64,000 nucleotides of DNA. Origin: Devosia oryziradicis (GTDB lineage Bacteria > Pseudomonadota > Alphaproteobacteria > Rhizobiales > Devosiaceae). The stretch is from the NCBI RefSeq assembly GCF_016698645.1, contig NZ_CP068047.1:124001-188000 (forward strand), given 5' to 3'. The notes under the pieces are model-generated. The model was given only the letters and a program-made list of their open reading frames with translations. It did not search any database and was not told the DNA's origin. A program made the position numbers and the translations under genes. Shown here piece by piece: positions 20,637 through 30,734 of the stretch (the stretch's first letter is position 1; every line of letters begins with the position of its first letter).

Positions 20637-21524
20637 CTAGAGCGATAGCCGGCCGCGCATGACGATGACGCCGGCGCCCGATATTTCGGGCTCGGGCGCG
20701 AGGCCGAGGCGCAGGATGCTGCGCCGACCCATCTTGGTGCCCTGCTCGATCTCGATAGGTCCGTTTATCAGGCCCTGGTCGGCCAGGTAGGCGGCAAGCG
20801 GGCCGGCCGCGGTGCCGGTCGCGGCGTCTTCCCACAAACCCACCGTGGGGTTGAAGAACCGGGCATAGGCGCGTTCGGGTGCAGCCTCGTCGAAGGCGTA
20901 GACGTAGCATCCCTCGGCGGAAGCCGCGTGGAGGACCTTGAGCAGCCCCTTGGCGGAGGGTTCGGCACGGTCCACCGTGGCAATGTCGCGCAGGCGAACC
21001 AGCAGATGCGCGACGCCGGTATCGCCGACGCGCGGTGGCGGGTCGGAAAGGACGTCCTCCGGCGCAAGGCCGAGGGCCGCCGTCAAAGGCGCCACGTCGG
21101 CGAGGGCAGGCCCCAGCTTGAGGGTCGATTGCTTCATGCGCCCGAAAGTGCGTCCGTCGGTCCGGCGCAACTCGATCGGCAGCACTTCACCCCCAATCTC
21201 CTGGCGGAACTGGCGAGGCACCTCGATGGGACCGAGCTTGCCATCCTCGGCCAGCCAGAGCCACGCCCCGAGCGCATTGTGGCCGGCGCCGCCGACTTCG
21301 GCTCCTGATGCCGTAAAGGAGCGGAGCTTGAGATCGGCGCGATCGCTGCGCATGATGAATGTGGTTTCAGCCTGATTGAACTCGCCCGAGATACGCCGCA
21401 TCTGCGCGTCGGACAGCGTGTCGGCGCCCTCCACCACCGCCAGGGGACTGCCGCTCAGCGCCGTGTCCGCGAAGACATCGATGAGGCCGGCGACCAGGCT
21501 TGCAGTGCTCGATTGCGGGGACAT
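20637..21524 (-). CDS. PhzF family isomerase-like protein
   Basis: A 295-residue two-domain PhzF/diaminopimelate-epimerase-fold protein. The N-terminal half holds DVFADTALSGSPLAVV and FNQAETTFI, whose Glu is the presumed general acid/base, then GGAGHNALGAWLWL. The C-terminal half has WEDAATGTAAGPLAAYL. PhzF itself isomerises a phenazine precursor, but there are no phenazine genes here, so the substrate is open. AGGAG precedes the ATG. It is divergent from the LysR regulator, 97 bases apart, which is a likely controller. Confidence 0.85.
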   Translation of the reverse strand: MSPQSSTASLVAGLIDVFADTALSGSPLAVVEGADTLSDAQMRRISGEFNQAETTFIMRSDRADLKLRSFTASGAEVGGAGHNALGAWLWLAEDGKLGPIEVPRQFRQEIGGEVLPIELRRTDGRTFGRMKQSTLKLGPALADVAPLTAALGLAPEDVLSDPPPRVGDTGVAHLLVRLRDIATVDRAEPSAKGLLKVLHAASAEGCYVYAFDEAAPERAYARFFNPTVGLWEDAATGTAAGPLAAYLADQGLINGPIEIEQGTKMGRRSILRLGLAPEPEISGAGVIVMRGRLSL

Positions 21525-21621
21525 GGCATAACTCCTATCCTGCTGACGAGAACGAGAGTGCCTCACGGCGCCTGGGCCGTAAAACGCGCATTCCTTGCCC
21601 GTATGACAAGGGAAACTAATC

Positions 21622-22482
21622 ATTCGTCCATCGCTTGAATCCCTCCGCATTCTCGAGATGTGCGTCAGCACGGGCAGCTTTGCCGGCGCCGCCGACCGAC
21701 TTGCGCTGACCCCGGCCGCCGTCAGCCTGCGCATTCGCTCGCTTGAGACCGAACTGGGCCAGAAGCTCTTCACTCGTGTTGGTCGCCGGGTGGTGCCGAC
21801 CCCAGGTGCCATGGCGCTGGCCGGTCGGGTCAAGCAGGCTCTGGATGGCATCACCGAGGCGCTCGATGCCTTTCAGGCCGCTACCACGCCGCTGCGCGTC
21901 ACCGCGCCGCCGACCTTTGCCGGCCGCTGGCTGGCGCCGCGCCTGGCGCAGTATCGCGCCCCTGGCAATGCCGCCATCGAACTCGACATTTCCTCCGATA
22001 TCCGCGATCCGACGGCCTTCGACGTGGCCATACGCACCGGCCGCGGCGGCTGGGACGGACTCGACGAGTATCCGCTGATGCCGGTAGACGTCACCCCGAT
22101 GCTGGCGCCTTCCCTGCTGGGCAACAGGACGCTGGCCCGGCCGGAGGATCTTGCCGCATTCGACCTGCTGCCGCATCCAGACTGGGGAAAGTGGTTTGCC
22201 CGGGCCGAGCGGCCGATGCCCGACAATCTGCGCTTTGCCGGCGTCGACTATTCCATCTTCGAGTTGATCGCCAGCGCGGCGGTGAGTGGCTTGGGCGTGG
22301 CCCTGCTGTCGCCCACGCTGTTCCGGCCGCTGCTGGAATCCGGGCAGTTGATGGCCCCGCTCGCCACCGTGCTCAAGGGTCCCGACTGGTACTTTGCGCT
22401 GGTGCGCGAAGGCGACGGGCGGCCATGCCCCCGTGGGTTCTGCGACTGGCTCTGCGCGCAGGCCCGGCAGGCGCCTGCCTGA
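21622..22482 (+). CDS. LysR-type transcriptional regulator with non-standard start codon
   Basis: A 286-residue LysR regulator, with a winged helix-turn-helix (SFAGAADRLALTPAAVSLRIRSLETELGQKLFTR near residues 18-51) and a periplasmic-binding-like effector domain. No ATG, GTG or TTG lies between the in-frame stop at 21604-21606 and the ATG at 21658. Starting at 21658 would remove the first helix of the DNA-binding domain (RPSLESLRILE), which is present upstream. AAGGGA at 21608-21613 is correctly spaced for the ATC/ATT at 21619-21624, so a rare ATT (or ATC) start is inferred. Divergent from the PhzF gene. Confidence 0.8.
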   Translation: MRPSLESLRILEMCVSTGSFAGAADRLALTPAAVSLRIRSLETELGQKLFTRVGRRVVPTPGAMALAGRVKQALDGITEALDAFQAATTPLRVTAPPTFAGRWLAPRLAQYRAPGNAAIELDISSDIRDPTAFDVAIRTGRGGWDGLDEYPLMPVDVTPMLAPSLLGNRTLARPEDLAAFDLLPHPDWGKWFARAERPMPDNLRFAGVDYSIFELIASAAVSGLGVALLSPTLFRPLLESGQLMAPLATVLKGPDWYFALVREGDGRPCPRGFCDWLCAQARQAPA

Positions 22483-22595
22483 TTCCCGGCGTCCCTCGGC
22501 AACCGGATGGCCCCCGAGGCGTTCTGCCCGGGCATCCATTCGCGCATCGCGCGAGTGGATTGTTGCGCTTGGCCTCCATCTCCGAAAGAATCGTC

Positions 22596-24935
22596 ATGCT
22601 GATCTTGCTGACCTCGCTCGTCCTTGCCGCCATCGGATTGACGTTGGGGGGACTGGGCGGGTGGCTCGTGACGCTGGGTGGCAGTTGGTACTACCTCATC
22701 GTCGGCCTTGCCTTCCTTGGCACGGCCTGGCTGCTGCTGCGCCGCCGGGCCGAAGCGCTCTGGCTCTATTCCGCAATCCTTGTCGGTTCCATCCTCTGGG
22801 CCGTGTGGGAAGTCGGCTTTGACTGGTGGCAGCTTGGCGCCCGTGGCGGCGTCATCGTGCTGCTCGGCATCTGGTTGTGGATGCCGTGGATCCGCAACAG
22901 GCTAGGCCAGGGACGGCTTGGCGGCGGCGTCATTCTGGCGGTTGCCAATGTGCTGGCGATTATCGTCGCCGTCTATTCCATGTTCCAGGACCCGCAGGAT
23001 ATTGCCGGCTCGCTCAATACCGATGTCGTCGCGGCCACGCCGAATCTGGGGGCCGATTTCGACGATGGCGACTGGCAGCAATATGGCAGGACGCCCTACG
23101 GCCAGCGCTATTCTCCACTCGACCAGATCACCACGGAAAATGTCGCGAACCTGGCACCGGCATGGACCTACCAGACCGGTGACGTGAAGCTGCCCGAGGA
23201 TGTCGGCGAGACGACCTACCAGGTCACCCCGATCAAGATCGACGACACGCTCTATATCTGCACGCCGCACAACCTGGCGATTGCGCTCGATGCGCGCACC
23301 GGTACGGAAAAATGGCGGTTCGACGCCAATTCCGGACTCAACCCCGATCGGCAGCACCAGACCTGCCGGGGCGTCACCTACTGGGCGGACCCCGCCGCTG
23401 CAGCCGGGTCCGCCTGTGCAACCCGGGTCTATCTGCCCACGGCCGATGCCCGGCTGATCGCGCTCGATGCCACCACCGGCCAGGTCTGCGCAAGCTTTGC
23501 CGATGCCGGCACCCTGCACCTGGAAGCGGGCATGAAGTACTCGCCGGCGGGATACTATTACTCGACCTCGCCGCCAGTGGCGGTCGACGGCAAGCTGATC
23601 ATCGGCGGAGCCGTCAACGACAACTATTCCACCCAGGAACAGTCGGGGGTGATCCGCGCCTTCGATGCGCTGACCGGGGAACTGGTCTGGAACTGGGATT
23701 CGGGCAATCCGCAGGATACGACGCCGATCGATATCGCCGGCGGCGAGACCTACACCACCAATTCACCCAATAGCTGGTCGGTATTCGCGGTCGATGCCGC
23801 ACTGGGCCTGGTCTATGTGCCGCTCGGCAACCAGGTGCCCGACCAGATCGGCATCGGCCGCAGCGCCAATGTCGAGAAATACTCGTCCTCCATCGTCGCG
23901 CTTGATATCGCCAGCGGCCGCGATGTGTGGGTGCAGCAATTCGTCCACCACGACCTGTGGGACATGGACGTGCCGGCCCAACCCGTCCTGCTCGACATTA
24001 ACGGGCCCGATGGCGCACCCGTCCCTGCGCTGGTCGGCCCCACCAAACAGGGCGACATCTATGTGCTCGATCGGCGCACGGGTGCTCCACTTCTGGCCAT
24101 GACGGAGGAGCCCGCCCCACAGGGGGCCATCGAGGGCGACTTCACCGCAGCGACCCAACCAACCTCGGCCCTCAGCTTCAAGCCTGAGCCGCTGGAGGAA
24201 AAGGACATGTGGGGCATCACCCTTTTCGACCAGCTGATGTGCCGCATCGCCCTGCACCAGCATCGCTACGAGGGCCGCTACACCCCGCCGTCGCTCCAGG
24301 GCTCGATTGTCTATCCGGGCAATTTCGGAACCTTCAACTGGGGCTCGGTCGCGGTCGATCCGGAGCGGCAGGTGATGTTCGGAATGCCCACCTATCTCGC
24401 CTTCACCTCGCGCCTGGTGCCGGCGGCGGAAATTCCGCCCAAGGGACAGGGTGAAAAAGGGAGCGAACAGGGCCTCAACCGCAATGACGGCGCGCCCTAT
24501 GGCGTGTTCATGGGTCCGTTCCTCGGTCCGCTCGGCATACCCTGCCAGGCGCCCGGCTGGGGCTTCGTGGCTGGAGCCGATCTACGCACCGGCGAAATCG
24601 CCTACAAGCATCGCAATGGCACAGTGCGGGACATGACCCCGCTGCCCCTGCCCTTCAAGGTGGGCGTGCCCGGCATTGGCGGCCCGATGATCACCCGGGG
24701 TGGCGTGGTGTTCCTGGGCGCTGCCGTGGACAATTTCCTGCGCGCCTATGACCTGACGACCGGCAACCAGCTCTGGGAGACGCGACTGCCGGCGGGCGGT
24801 CAATCGACCCCCATGACCTACAGCGTGGATGGCAAGCAATATGTGGTCATCGTCGCCGGCGGGCATGGCTCGATCGGCACCAAGCCGGGCGACTATGTCC
24901 TCGCCTATACGCTCGACGACGACACTAGCGGCTGA
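22596..24935 (+). CDS. gcd: Membrane-bound PQQ-dependent glucose dehydrogenase
   Basis: A 779-residue quinoprotein that oxidises glucose to gluconolactone in the periplasm and passes electrons to ubiquinone. Five hydrophobic spans occupy residues 1-135. The eight-bladed PQQ propeller follows, beginning with [21 protein letters not shown] near residue 165. Family stretches include [68 protein letters not shown] and [14 protein letters not shown]. The length is close to the Escherichia coli enzyme. No pqq biosynthesis genes are in the window. Its last 11 bases overlap the end of converging glpK. Confidence 0.92.
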   Translation: MLILLTSLVLAAIGLTLGGLGGWLVTLGGSWYYLIVGLAFLGTAWLLLRRRAEALWLYSAILVGSILWAVWEVGFDWWQLGARGGVIVLLGIWLWMPWIRNRLGQGRLGGGVILAVANVLAIIVAVYSMFQDPQDIAGSLNTDVVAATPNLGADFDDGDWQQYGRTPYGQRYSPLDQITTENVANLAPAWTYQTGDVKLPEDVGETTYQVTPIKIDDTLYICTPHNLAIALDARTGTEKWRFDANSGLNPDRQHQTCRGVTYWADPAAAAGSACATRVYLPTADARLIALDATTGQVCASFADAGTLHLEAGMKYSPAGYYYSTSPPVAVDGKLIIGGAVNDNYSTQEQSGVIRAFDALTGELVWNWDSGNPQDTTPIDIAGGETYTTNSPNSWSVFAVDAALGLVYVPLGNQVPDQIGIGRSANVEKYSSSIVALDIASGRDVWVQQFVHHDLWDMDVPAQPVLLDINGPDGAPVPALVGPTKQGDIYVLDRRTGAPLLAMTEEPAPQGAIEGDFTAATQPTSALSFKPEPLEEKDMWGITLFDQLMCRIALHQHRYEGRYTPPSLQGSIVYPGNFGTFNWGSVAVDPERQVMFGMPTYLAFTSRLVPAAEIPPKGQGEKGSEQGLNRNDGAPYGVFMGPFLGPLGIPCQAPGWGFVAGADLRTGEIAYKHRNGTVRDMTPLPLPFKVGVPGIGGPMITRGGVVFLGAAVDNFLRAYDLTTGNQLWETRLPAGGQSTPMTYSVDGKQYVVIVAGGHGSIGTKPGDYVLAYTLDDDTSG

Positions 24936-26424
24936 CCTTGGCCGAAAGGGTCCGCCGTATCGCCTCGTGCCAGCCACGCAGCTTGCTCCGCCGCGTGGCG
25001 GCGCTCATGCGCGGTCGGAACTCGCGCTCCTCGTGCCGACGCGCGGCGAACCCCGCAGCGTCGGGCCAGACGCCGGCTTTCCAACCCGCCAGCCAGGCCG
25101 CGCCCAGGGCCGTGGTCTCTTCGGTCCTCGAGCAATCGACCCGGCAATCGAGAATGTCGGCGAGGAACTGCATGGTCCAGGATGAGGCGACCATGCCGCC
25201 ATCCACCCGCAGCACGATGTCATGGGCGCTGCGCCAATCCTTGCGCATGGCCTCGACCAGGTCGCTGGACTGGTAGCCGACCGCCTCGAGGGCGGCGCGG
25301 ACCAGTTCGGGGCGACGGGTACTGCGGGTCAGTCCATAGATGGCGCCACGGGCATCGCTGTCCCACCACGGCGCACCCAGGCCCAGGAAGGCGGGGACCA
25401 TGTAGACAGGCTGGTCCGGGTCGGCGGCGTTGGCAAGGGTTTCGGCCTCCTTCCACTGGTCGAGGATGCCGATATCGTCGCGCAGCCACTGCAGCGCACC
25501 GCCCACCATGAAGATGGCGCCTTCGAGCGCGTAGGTGGTCTTGCCGTCGAGCCGGTACGCCACCGTGGTCAGCAGGTGATTGCGCGAATGGACCAGGTCG
25601 GCGCCGGTATTGAGCAGCGCAAAGCAGCTGGTGCCATAGGTGGATTTGACCATGCCAGGCGTGAAGCAGGCCTGGCCGATCAGTGCCGCCTGCTGATCGC
25701 CGACGACGCCGTGGATGGGAACGGCCGCGCCCAGCACAGCGGGGTCCATGGTGCCATAGTCATCGGCGCTGTCCTTGACCTCGGGCAGGATAGCGGCCGG
25801 AATTTCGAACAGCGCCAGCAGTTGCGGGTCCCAGGCACCGGTCTTGAGATTGTAGAGCGAGGTGCGGCTGGCATTGCTGGCGTCGGTGGCATGCACCTTG
25901 CCACCTGTTAGCCGCCAGATCAGGAAGCTGTCGATGGTACCGAAGGCCAGTTCGCCTCGCTTGGCGCGCTTGCGGGCACCTTTGACATTGTCGAGGATCC
26001 ACTTGACCTTGGTGGCCGAAAAATAGGAATCGAGCATCAGCCCGCTGCGTTTGCGCACCAGCCGTTCATGCCCGGCGGCGCGCAGCTTGGCGCAGGTGGC
26101 GGCAGTGCGCCGGTCCTGCCAGACGATGGCGTTGTAGATGGCCTTGCCGGTCTGGCGGTCCCACACGATGGTGGTTTCGCGCTGGTTGGAAATGCCGATA
26201 GCCGCCAGATCCGCTGCCGTGATGCCGGCCTTGCGCAAGGCCGTCTTGCAGGCCCACAGGCATGTGGCCCAGATTTCCTCCGGGATGTGTTCGACCCAGC
26301 CATTGGCCGGATGGTGCTGGGTAAAGTCCATGCGGCCCATGCCGACAATGGTCTGATCGGCGTCAAAAATGATGGCACGGCTGGTGGTCGTACCCTGGTC
26401 GATTACGAGTATGTACGGCCCCAT
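24925..26424 (-). CDS. glpK: Glycerol kinase
   Basis: A 499-residue FGGY-family kinase that phosphorylates glycerol with ATP. The first ATPase motif is [14 protein letters not shown] at residues 6-19. Other family stretches are [61 protein letters not shown] and [11 protein letters not shown]. The ATG at 26424 has GAGG at a proper distance. An ATG two codons earlier is too close to it. No glpF, glpD or glpR is adjacent, so it is an orphan of the glycerol pathway. Confidence 0.94.
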   Translation of the reverse strand: MGPYILVIDQGTTTSRAIIFDADQTIVGMGRMDFTQHHPANGWVEHIPEEIWATCLWACKTALRKAGITAADLAAIGISNQRETTIVWDRQTGKAIYNAIVWQDRRTAATCAKLRAAGHERLVRKRSGLMLDSYFSATKVKWILDNVKGARKRAKRGELAFGTIDSFLIWRLTGGKVHATDASNASRTSLYNLKTGAWDPQLLALFEIPAAILPEVKDSADDYGTMDPAVLGAAVPIHGVVGDQQAALIGQACFTPGMVKSTYGTSCFALLNTGADLVHSRNHLLTTVAYRLDGKTTYALEGAIFMVGGALQWLRDDIGILDQWKEAETLANAADPDQPVYMVPAFLGLGAPWWDSDARGAIYGLTRSTRRPELVRAALEAVGYQSSDLVEAMRKDWRSAHDIVLRVDGGMVASSWTMQFLADILDCRVDCSRTEETTALGAAWLAGWKAGVWPDAAGFAARRHEEREFRPRMSAATRRSKLRGWHEAIRRTLSAKVSR

Positions 26425-26569
26425 CCCCATGCCTCGTCACAGTTCCCGCGGCTGCGCGTGGTTTCGCCTGCAATCAGCGCGAAAATGCTCACAAGTGCAA
26501 TGGGATCATCTCGTCTTGGCAGCAGCAAAATGATATTGATGCGCCCGTATCTGGGGTTTTCGTTTCGTC

Positions 26570-28336
26570 ATGGCCAAATCTGAGCGCCGGCTGGTTCCGA
26601 TCGTGTCGATAGACGTGGTCGGTTTCTCCCGGCTCGTGCAACATAATGAGCGGCAGACGGTGCGTCTGGTGCGCCGGGCCTATGCGCACTTCGTCAACCG
26701 GATCGGCGAGCGCGGCGGCGCCGTGTTCAAGACCATGGGCGATGGCCTTCTGGCCGAATTCACCAGCGTCATCGCGGCGGTCGAATGGGTGGCACGCATC
26801 CAGAAGGAGCTGCATAGCCGGCAGCTCCGTGCCCCCGGCGGGGAAATCCTCCAGGTGCGCGCCGGCATCGTGATGGCCGACGTCTTGGTGCATGGCGACG
26901 ACCTGTTCGGGAATGGCGTCAACCTGGCGGTGCGGGTGCAGAACCTGTCGCCGCCGGGCGGCATGGCCATCACCAAATGGATGTACGAATATCTGGGGGG
27001 CCAGTCCGACCTCGAATTCACCGACCTGGGCCCCTCGATCCTTAAGAACATTCCCAAGACGGTGCGCATCTTCGTCTGGCATCCGAGTGGGGCGGTGGCA
27101 CCGGCCGCCAAGCCTGACGAGCCGGCGGCGCTGGTGCCGCCCTCGACCAGGCCCTCGGTCGTGGTCCTGCCCTTCGACAACATGTCGGGCGAGGCCGACC
27201 AGGCCTATTTCGCCGATGCCGTGGTGGAGGAAATCACCGCGACCCTGGCCCGGATCAAGGATTTCTTCGTTATCGCCCGCAATTCGGCCTTTGCCTACAA
27301 GGGCCGCGCGATCGACGTGCGGCAGGTGGGGCGCGAACTGGGCGTGCGCTATGTCGTCGAGGGCAGCGTGCGCCGGGTCGGCGAACGCGTCCGCATCACC
27401 GCGCAGCTCGTCGAGACCGAAACGGGCAACCATGTGTGGTCCGACAAGGTCAATGGCACGGTGCATGAACTGTTCGACCTGCAGGACAGCATGGCGGCGC
27501 TGGTGGCCAGCGCGATCCAGCCCAGCATCAGGCAGGCCGAGATCGACCGCGCAGTGCTCAAGCGCCCTGATACGCTGGCCGCCTACGACCTGGTGATGCG
27601 CGCCATGCCCCACCTGTGGGCGCATCAGCCGCACGAGAACCGCCAGGCCATCGATCTGCTCGACCAAGCCCTCAAGCTTGAGCCGGGCTATGGCCTGGCT
27701 GCCGCGCTGGCTGCCTGGGCGCATGGCCAGCAGATTGCCTATAATTGGACGCAGGACGCGGCGGGCGAACGCGCCCATGCCAATCGCCTGATCGAGCTGG
27801 CATCGAGCACCACGGCAGGCAACCCGACCGCCATGACGGCGCTGGCTTCGGCCATCATGCAGACGGGTGGCGACGTGGCGCAGGCGACGGCTCTGGCGGA
27901 GCGTGCCCTGGCCCTCGACCCCAATCATGCCTGGGCCTGGCTGCGGCGCGGCTTCGGCCGGGTGTATCTGGGCTTCCCCGAGGAGGGCCTGGCTGCCTTC
28001 GAAGCGTCGCTGCGCCTCAGCCCGCTCGATCCGTTTGCCTTCAACATGAGCCTTGGCATGGGGCTGGCGCATTTCTCCGCGGGGCGTCCGAAGCAGGCCA
28101 TCGAATTTGCCAGCCGGGCCTTGGCGGAGCGCCCGGGCCTCACCTGGCCCTATCGTGACCTTGCGACCTACCACGCCCATGCCGGCGACCTCCAGGCAGC
28201 CCAGGCCGCGCTGGCCAAATTCGGCGCCGGGCGACCAGACCTCAACATCACGTCCATCCGCGACAGCCTGCGCTTCATGCATCCTGGCCTGTTGGACCAG
28301 TATATGCGAGGGCTGGAACTGGCGGGGCTGCAGTAA
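26570..28336 (+). CDS. Class III adenylate cyclase with TolB-like and TPR domains
   Basis: A 588-residue protein in three parts. The catalytic cyclase homology domain (residues 8-165) has both metal Asp residues (Asp15 in SIDVVGFS, Asp58 in KTMGDG), base-specifying Lys54 and Asp111, and transition-state Asn118 and Arg122 in GNGVNLAVR, so it should be active with ATP. A TolB/FlgO-like segment follows (VVVLPFDNMSGEADQAYFADAV, residues 198-340), then several tetratricopeptide repeats (360-560). No signal or membrane span is clear. This architecture is common in rhizobial genomes, where each copy is thought to sense a different cue. It is divergent from glpK and stands alone. Confidence 0.87.
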   Translation: MAKSERRLVPIVSIDVVGFSRLVQHNERQTVRLVRRAYAHFVNRIGERGGAVFKTMGDGLLAEFTSVIAAVEWVARIQKELHSRQLRAPGGEILQVRAGIVMADVLVHGDDLFGNGVNLAVRVQNLSPPGGMAITKWMYEYLGGQSDLEFTDLGPSILKNIPKTVRIFVWHPSGAVAPAAKPDEPAALVPPSTRPSVVVLPFDNMSGEADQAYFADAVVEEITATLARIKDFFVIARNSAFAYKGRAIDVRQVGRELGVRYVVEGSVRRVGERVRITAQLVETETGNHVWSDKVNGTVHELFDLQDSMAALVASAIQPSIRQAEIDRAVLKRPDTLAAYDLVMRAMPHLWAHQPHENRQAIDLLDQALKLEPGYGLAAALAAWAHGQQIAYNWTQDAAGERAHANRLIELASSTTAGNPTAMTALASAIMQTGGDVAQATALAERALALDPNHAWAWLRRGFGRVYLGFPEEGLAAFEASLRLSPLDPFAFNMSLGMGLAHFSAGRPKQAIEFASRALAERPGLTWPYRDLATYHAHAGDLQAAQAALAKFGAGRPDLNITSIRDSLRFMHPGLLDQYMRGLELAGLQ

Positions 28337-28359
28337 GCTCGCAGGAAACCGGCCGTGGC

Positions 28360-28373
28360 ACGACAAATGTCAA
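28360..28373 (+). promoter_or_regulatory. Degenerate FNR-type box upstream of fnrN
   Basis: ACGAC-AAAT-GTCAA keeps one perfect half of the TTGAC-N4-GTCAA palindrome. With the centre at -41.5 the start site falls near 28408, and TAGGAT (28395-28400) lies where a -10 should be. Autoregulation of fnrN from such a box is known in rhizobia and is inferred here. Confidence 0.45.
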
Positions 28374-28445
28374 TTCCTGGCCGGCCCACGCTCCTAGGAT
28401 GGTCCCGCGCCAAGCCTGTGACTTGTCGCCCAGCAAGAAGCATCG

Positions 28446-29165
28446 ATGTCGAGCGTCCCTCTCACTGCCCAAGAGCCTCGTGCATGCCGGTCCTGCAATG
28501 TCCGCTACAGCGGCATTTGCAGCGTCCTCGATGCTGCGCAGTTGCATGACCTGGCGCGGCATACCCGGGCGAGCCGCCACCAGGCCGGCTCCGAACTGTT
28601 CGGTGAGGAAACCAGCATTACCAGCTACGCCAATGTGGTGAGCGGTGTGATCAAGCTGATGAAGGTGCTGGAAGATGGCCGCCAGCAGGTGGTGGGGCTC
28701 AAGTTCGCCAACGACTTCATCGGCCGGGTCCACGCCACGTCGAACACGCTCTCCGCGGAAGCGGCGTCAGATGTGGAGCTGTGCCAAGTCCCCCGCGCGA
28801 TCCTCGAAGCAATGCTGGAAGACAACCGGCCGCTCGAACAGAAGCTCATGCAGGAAACGCTGCGGGAGTTGGACGAGGCGCGGGAATGGATGGTCACCCT
28901 GGGCCGGAAATCGGCTGGCGAGCGCGTCGCCAGCTTCCTCTACCTGATTGCGCTGCATGTCCGCCCCGAGCTGGCCCTTGTGGCCACCGAAGTGGAATAT
29001 GATCTGCCCCTGACAAGGGGCGACATGGCGGACTTTCTGGGCCTCTCGATCGAGACCGTTTCGCGGCAGCTCACCCAATTGCGGCGGCTGGAAATCGTGG
29101 TCATCCGCAACAAGCGGCACGTGACCATTCCCGATACCGAACGGCTGCGCCTGCGCGCGGGCTAG
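28446..29165 (+). CDS. fnrN: Oxygen-sensing FNR-type regulator (FnrN/FnrL)
   Basis: A 239-residue Crp/Fnr activator. The N-terminus supplies Cys14, Cys17 and Cys25 (CRSCNVRYSGIC), and a fourth, Cys113, lies in ELCQVPR, the ligand set of an oxygen-labile [4Fe-4S] cluster. A cyclic-nucleotide-like beta-roll and dimer helix precede the HTH, whose recognition helix SIETVSRQL has the Glu-x-x-Ser-Arg pattern that reads TTGAT half-sites. It should activate the cco and hemN boxes found nearby when oxygen is low. It converges on hemN with a shared CTAG at the stops. Confidence 0.9.
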   Translation: MSSVPLTAQEPRACRSCNVRYSGICSVLDAAQLHDLARHTRASRHQAGSELFGEETSITSYANVVSGVIKLMKVLEDGRQQVVGLKFANDFIGRVHATSNTLSAEAASDVELCQVPRAILEAMLEDNRPLEQKLMQETLRELDEAREWMVTLGRKSAGERVASFLYLIALHVRPELALVATEVEYDLPLTRGDMADFLGLSIETVSRQLTQLRRLEIVVIRNKRHVTIPDTERLRLRAG

Positions 29166-30508
29166 ACTGCCTTGGAATAGCGCGCATTGCCGACCTGCAG
29201 ATAGGCGTCCAGGCCGGCAGCGATGGTGCGCACGAATGGTCTGCCGCGCTCGGTGACCTCGAGCTTTCCCGGCAAAAGCTGGACCAGGCCATGCTCGTCG
29301 GTCATGGCGATCGCAGCAGCATCTTCGACAACCGGATCGGCATCCGGGCCGAAGGTCGCGCGCAAAGCCGCCAGGTCCAGGCTGAAATCGCAGAGCAGGC
29401 GCTCGATGGCGTGGCCGCGCACCTGGTCGTCGCGGGTGAGGGTAACGCCGCGCTCGATGGCGCCTGCACCGCTCATCGCCCGGCGCTGGTATTCGTGCGT
29501 GGATACCACATTCTGCACGTAACCCTGCGGCAACCGACCGATCGCCGACGCCCCCAGCCCGATCAGGGCGTCGTGCTGGTCGGCGGTGTAACCCTGGAAG
29601 TTCCGGCGCAAGCGGCCGGCATGGCTGGCCAGGGCCAGCCGGTCATGCGGCAGGGCGAAATGGTCAAAGCCGATGCGCTCATAGCCGTTGGCAAGTAGTT
29701 CGGCCGCTGCAGCCTGGCTTTGCCGGAAGCGTTCGGTAGTGTCGGGCAAGGCCTGCTCGTCGATCATGGCCTGGTGTTTCTTCATCCAGGGAACATGGGC
29801 ATAGCCGAAAAGCGCGACGCGTTCGGGACGCAGCGACGCCACCTGACGCGCCGTCTGGGCAGCACCGGCAACGGTCTGATGCGGCAGGCCATAGAGCATG
29901 TCGATATTGAGCGAGCGCACGCCGACCGCCCGCACGGACTCGACGACGTGGCGGGTCTGTTCGTAAGTCTGGATCCGGTTGATCGCCGCCTGGACGCGTG
30001 GATCGAAATCCTGCACGCCGATGCTGGCGCGGGTCAGGCCGGCGGCGGCCCAGGCTCCGTATTTCTCGGGTGCCATGTCGTTGGGGTCAAGCTCGACGCT
30101 GAACTCCACGACGTCCGCAAAATGGAATGCCTCGCGCAGCAAGCTGGAGGTGGCCGCAATGTCATCGGGCTCAAGCAGGGACGGTGACCCCCCACCCCAG
30201 TGGACGGCAGTGACGGGCCGCGTGCCGACCATGCAGCCAACCTGCCCGATTTCAGCCGCCAGCGCCTCGAGATAGGCGGTGATCGGGCTGTAACGGTTGA
30301 CCTGCTTGGTGTGGCATCCGCAGAACCAGCACAGGCGATCGCAGAATGGCAGATGCAGATAGAGCGACAGCTGGGCGGACGCCGGCAGCGCCTCCAGCCA
30401 GCTTGCATACTGGGCCTGATCGATTCCGGGGTGGAAATGGGGCGCGGTTGGATAGCTGGTGTAGCGCGGCACGGGTCGGGAGAGCTTGGTCGCCAGGTCT
30501 TCGGTCAT
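29162..30508 (-). CDS. hemN: Oxygen-independent coproporphyrinogen III dehydrogenase
   Basis: A 448-residue radical-SAM enzyme that decarboxylates coproporphyrinogen III to protoporphyrinogen IX without oxygen, supplying heme for the cbb3 oxidase under low oxygen. The cluster motif is Cys56-x3-Cys60-x2-Cys63 in FCDRLCWFCGC. Before it stand YTSYPTAPHF and LSLYLHLPF, typical of HemN rather than the look-alike HemW. WGGGSPSLL lies near residue 106. The C-terminal HemN domain is complete. A perfectly placed FNR box lies upstream. It is transcribed away from ccoS. Confidence 0.93.
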   Translation of the reverse strand: MTEDLATKLSRPVPRYTSYPTAPHFHPGIDQAQYASWLEALPASAQLSLYLHLPFCDRLCWFCGCHTKQVNRYSPITAYLEALAAEIGQVGCMVGTRPVTAVHWGGGSPSLLEPDDIAATSSLLREAFHFADVVEFSVELDPNDMAPEKYGAWAAAGLTRASIGVQDFDPRVQAAINRIQTYEQTRHVVESVRAVGVRSLNIDMLYGLPHQTVAGAAQTARQVASLRPERVALFGYAHVPWMKKHQAMIDEQALPDTTERFRQSQAAAAELLANGYERIGFDHFALPHDRLALASHAGRLRRNFQGYTADQHDALIGLGASAIGRLPQGYVQNVVSTHEYQRRAMSGAGAIERGVTLTRDDQVRGHAIERLLCDFSLDLAALRATFGPDADPVVEDAAAIAMTDEHGLVQLLPGKLEVTERGRPFVRTIAAGLDAYLQVGNARYSKAV

Positions 30509-30561
30509 TGGAGGCTCCGCATCAGGTCGCCCCGCTTTAGCCCGAACAAGGCGGGGCCACT

Positions 30562-30575
30562 TTGATCCCCGTCAA
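30562..30575 (-). promoter_or_regulatory. FNR/FixK box for hemN
   Basis: TTGAT-CCCC-GTCAA. A centre at -41.5 places the start site at 30527, giving a 19-base leader that contains GGAG before the hemN ATG. TAAAGC at 30539-30534 on the minus strand fits the -10 position. Confidence 0.85.
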
Positions 30576-30587
30576 TCGCGATTGCCG

Positions 30588-30734
30588 TCAGGGCATGTCG
30601 TCGTCGAGCAGCACGCGCTGCGCTGAGCCCTCGATGTCGTCATACTGGCCGTTGCGCAGCGCCCAGAAGAAGCTCGCGAGCGCCAGGGCGCCAAGCCCCA
30701 TGGCCGATGCTACCAGCACGATCAGACCGCTCAT
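30588..30734 (-). CDS. ccoS: cbb3 oxidase maturation protein CcoS
   Basis: A 48-residue protein easily missed by length filters. It has one transmembrane helix (LIVLVASAMGLGALALASFF) followed by the CcoS signature WALRNGQYDDIEGSAQRVLL and the tail DDDMP. CcoS is needed for insertion of redox cofactors into the CcoN subunit. Its ATG overlaps the ccoI stop as ATGA, making it the last gene of ccoGHIS. The hemN promoter box begins 13 bases beyond its stop. Confidence 0.9.
   Translation of the reverse strand: MSGLIVLVASAMGLGALALASFFWALRNGQYDDIEGSAQRVLLDDDMP

Noticed and set aside
22191..22595. Upstream extension of the glucose dehydrogenase frame
   Set aside because: It would overlap the LysR gene and add an arginine-rich leader before the first membrane span. 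The ATG at 22596 gives the normal N-terminus.
26489..28366. Minus-strand frame of 625 codons opposite the adenylate cyclase
   Set aside because: The plus-strand protein has intact catalytic residues and TPRs. The mirror product is Gly/Arg/His-rich and featureless.
28423..28436. TTGTCGCCCAGCAA as another regulator box before fnrN
   Set aside because: Only the outer TTG and CAA match and it is too near the fnrN start for a -41.5 site. The box at 28360 has a better half-site and a -10 element.
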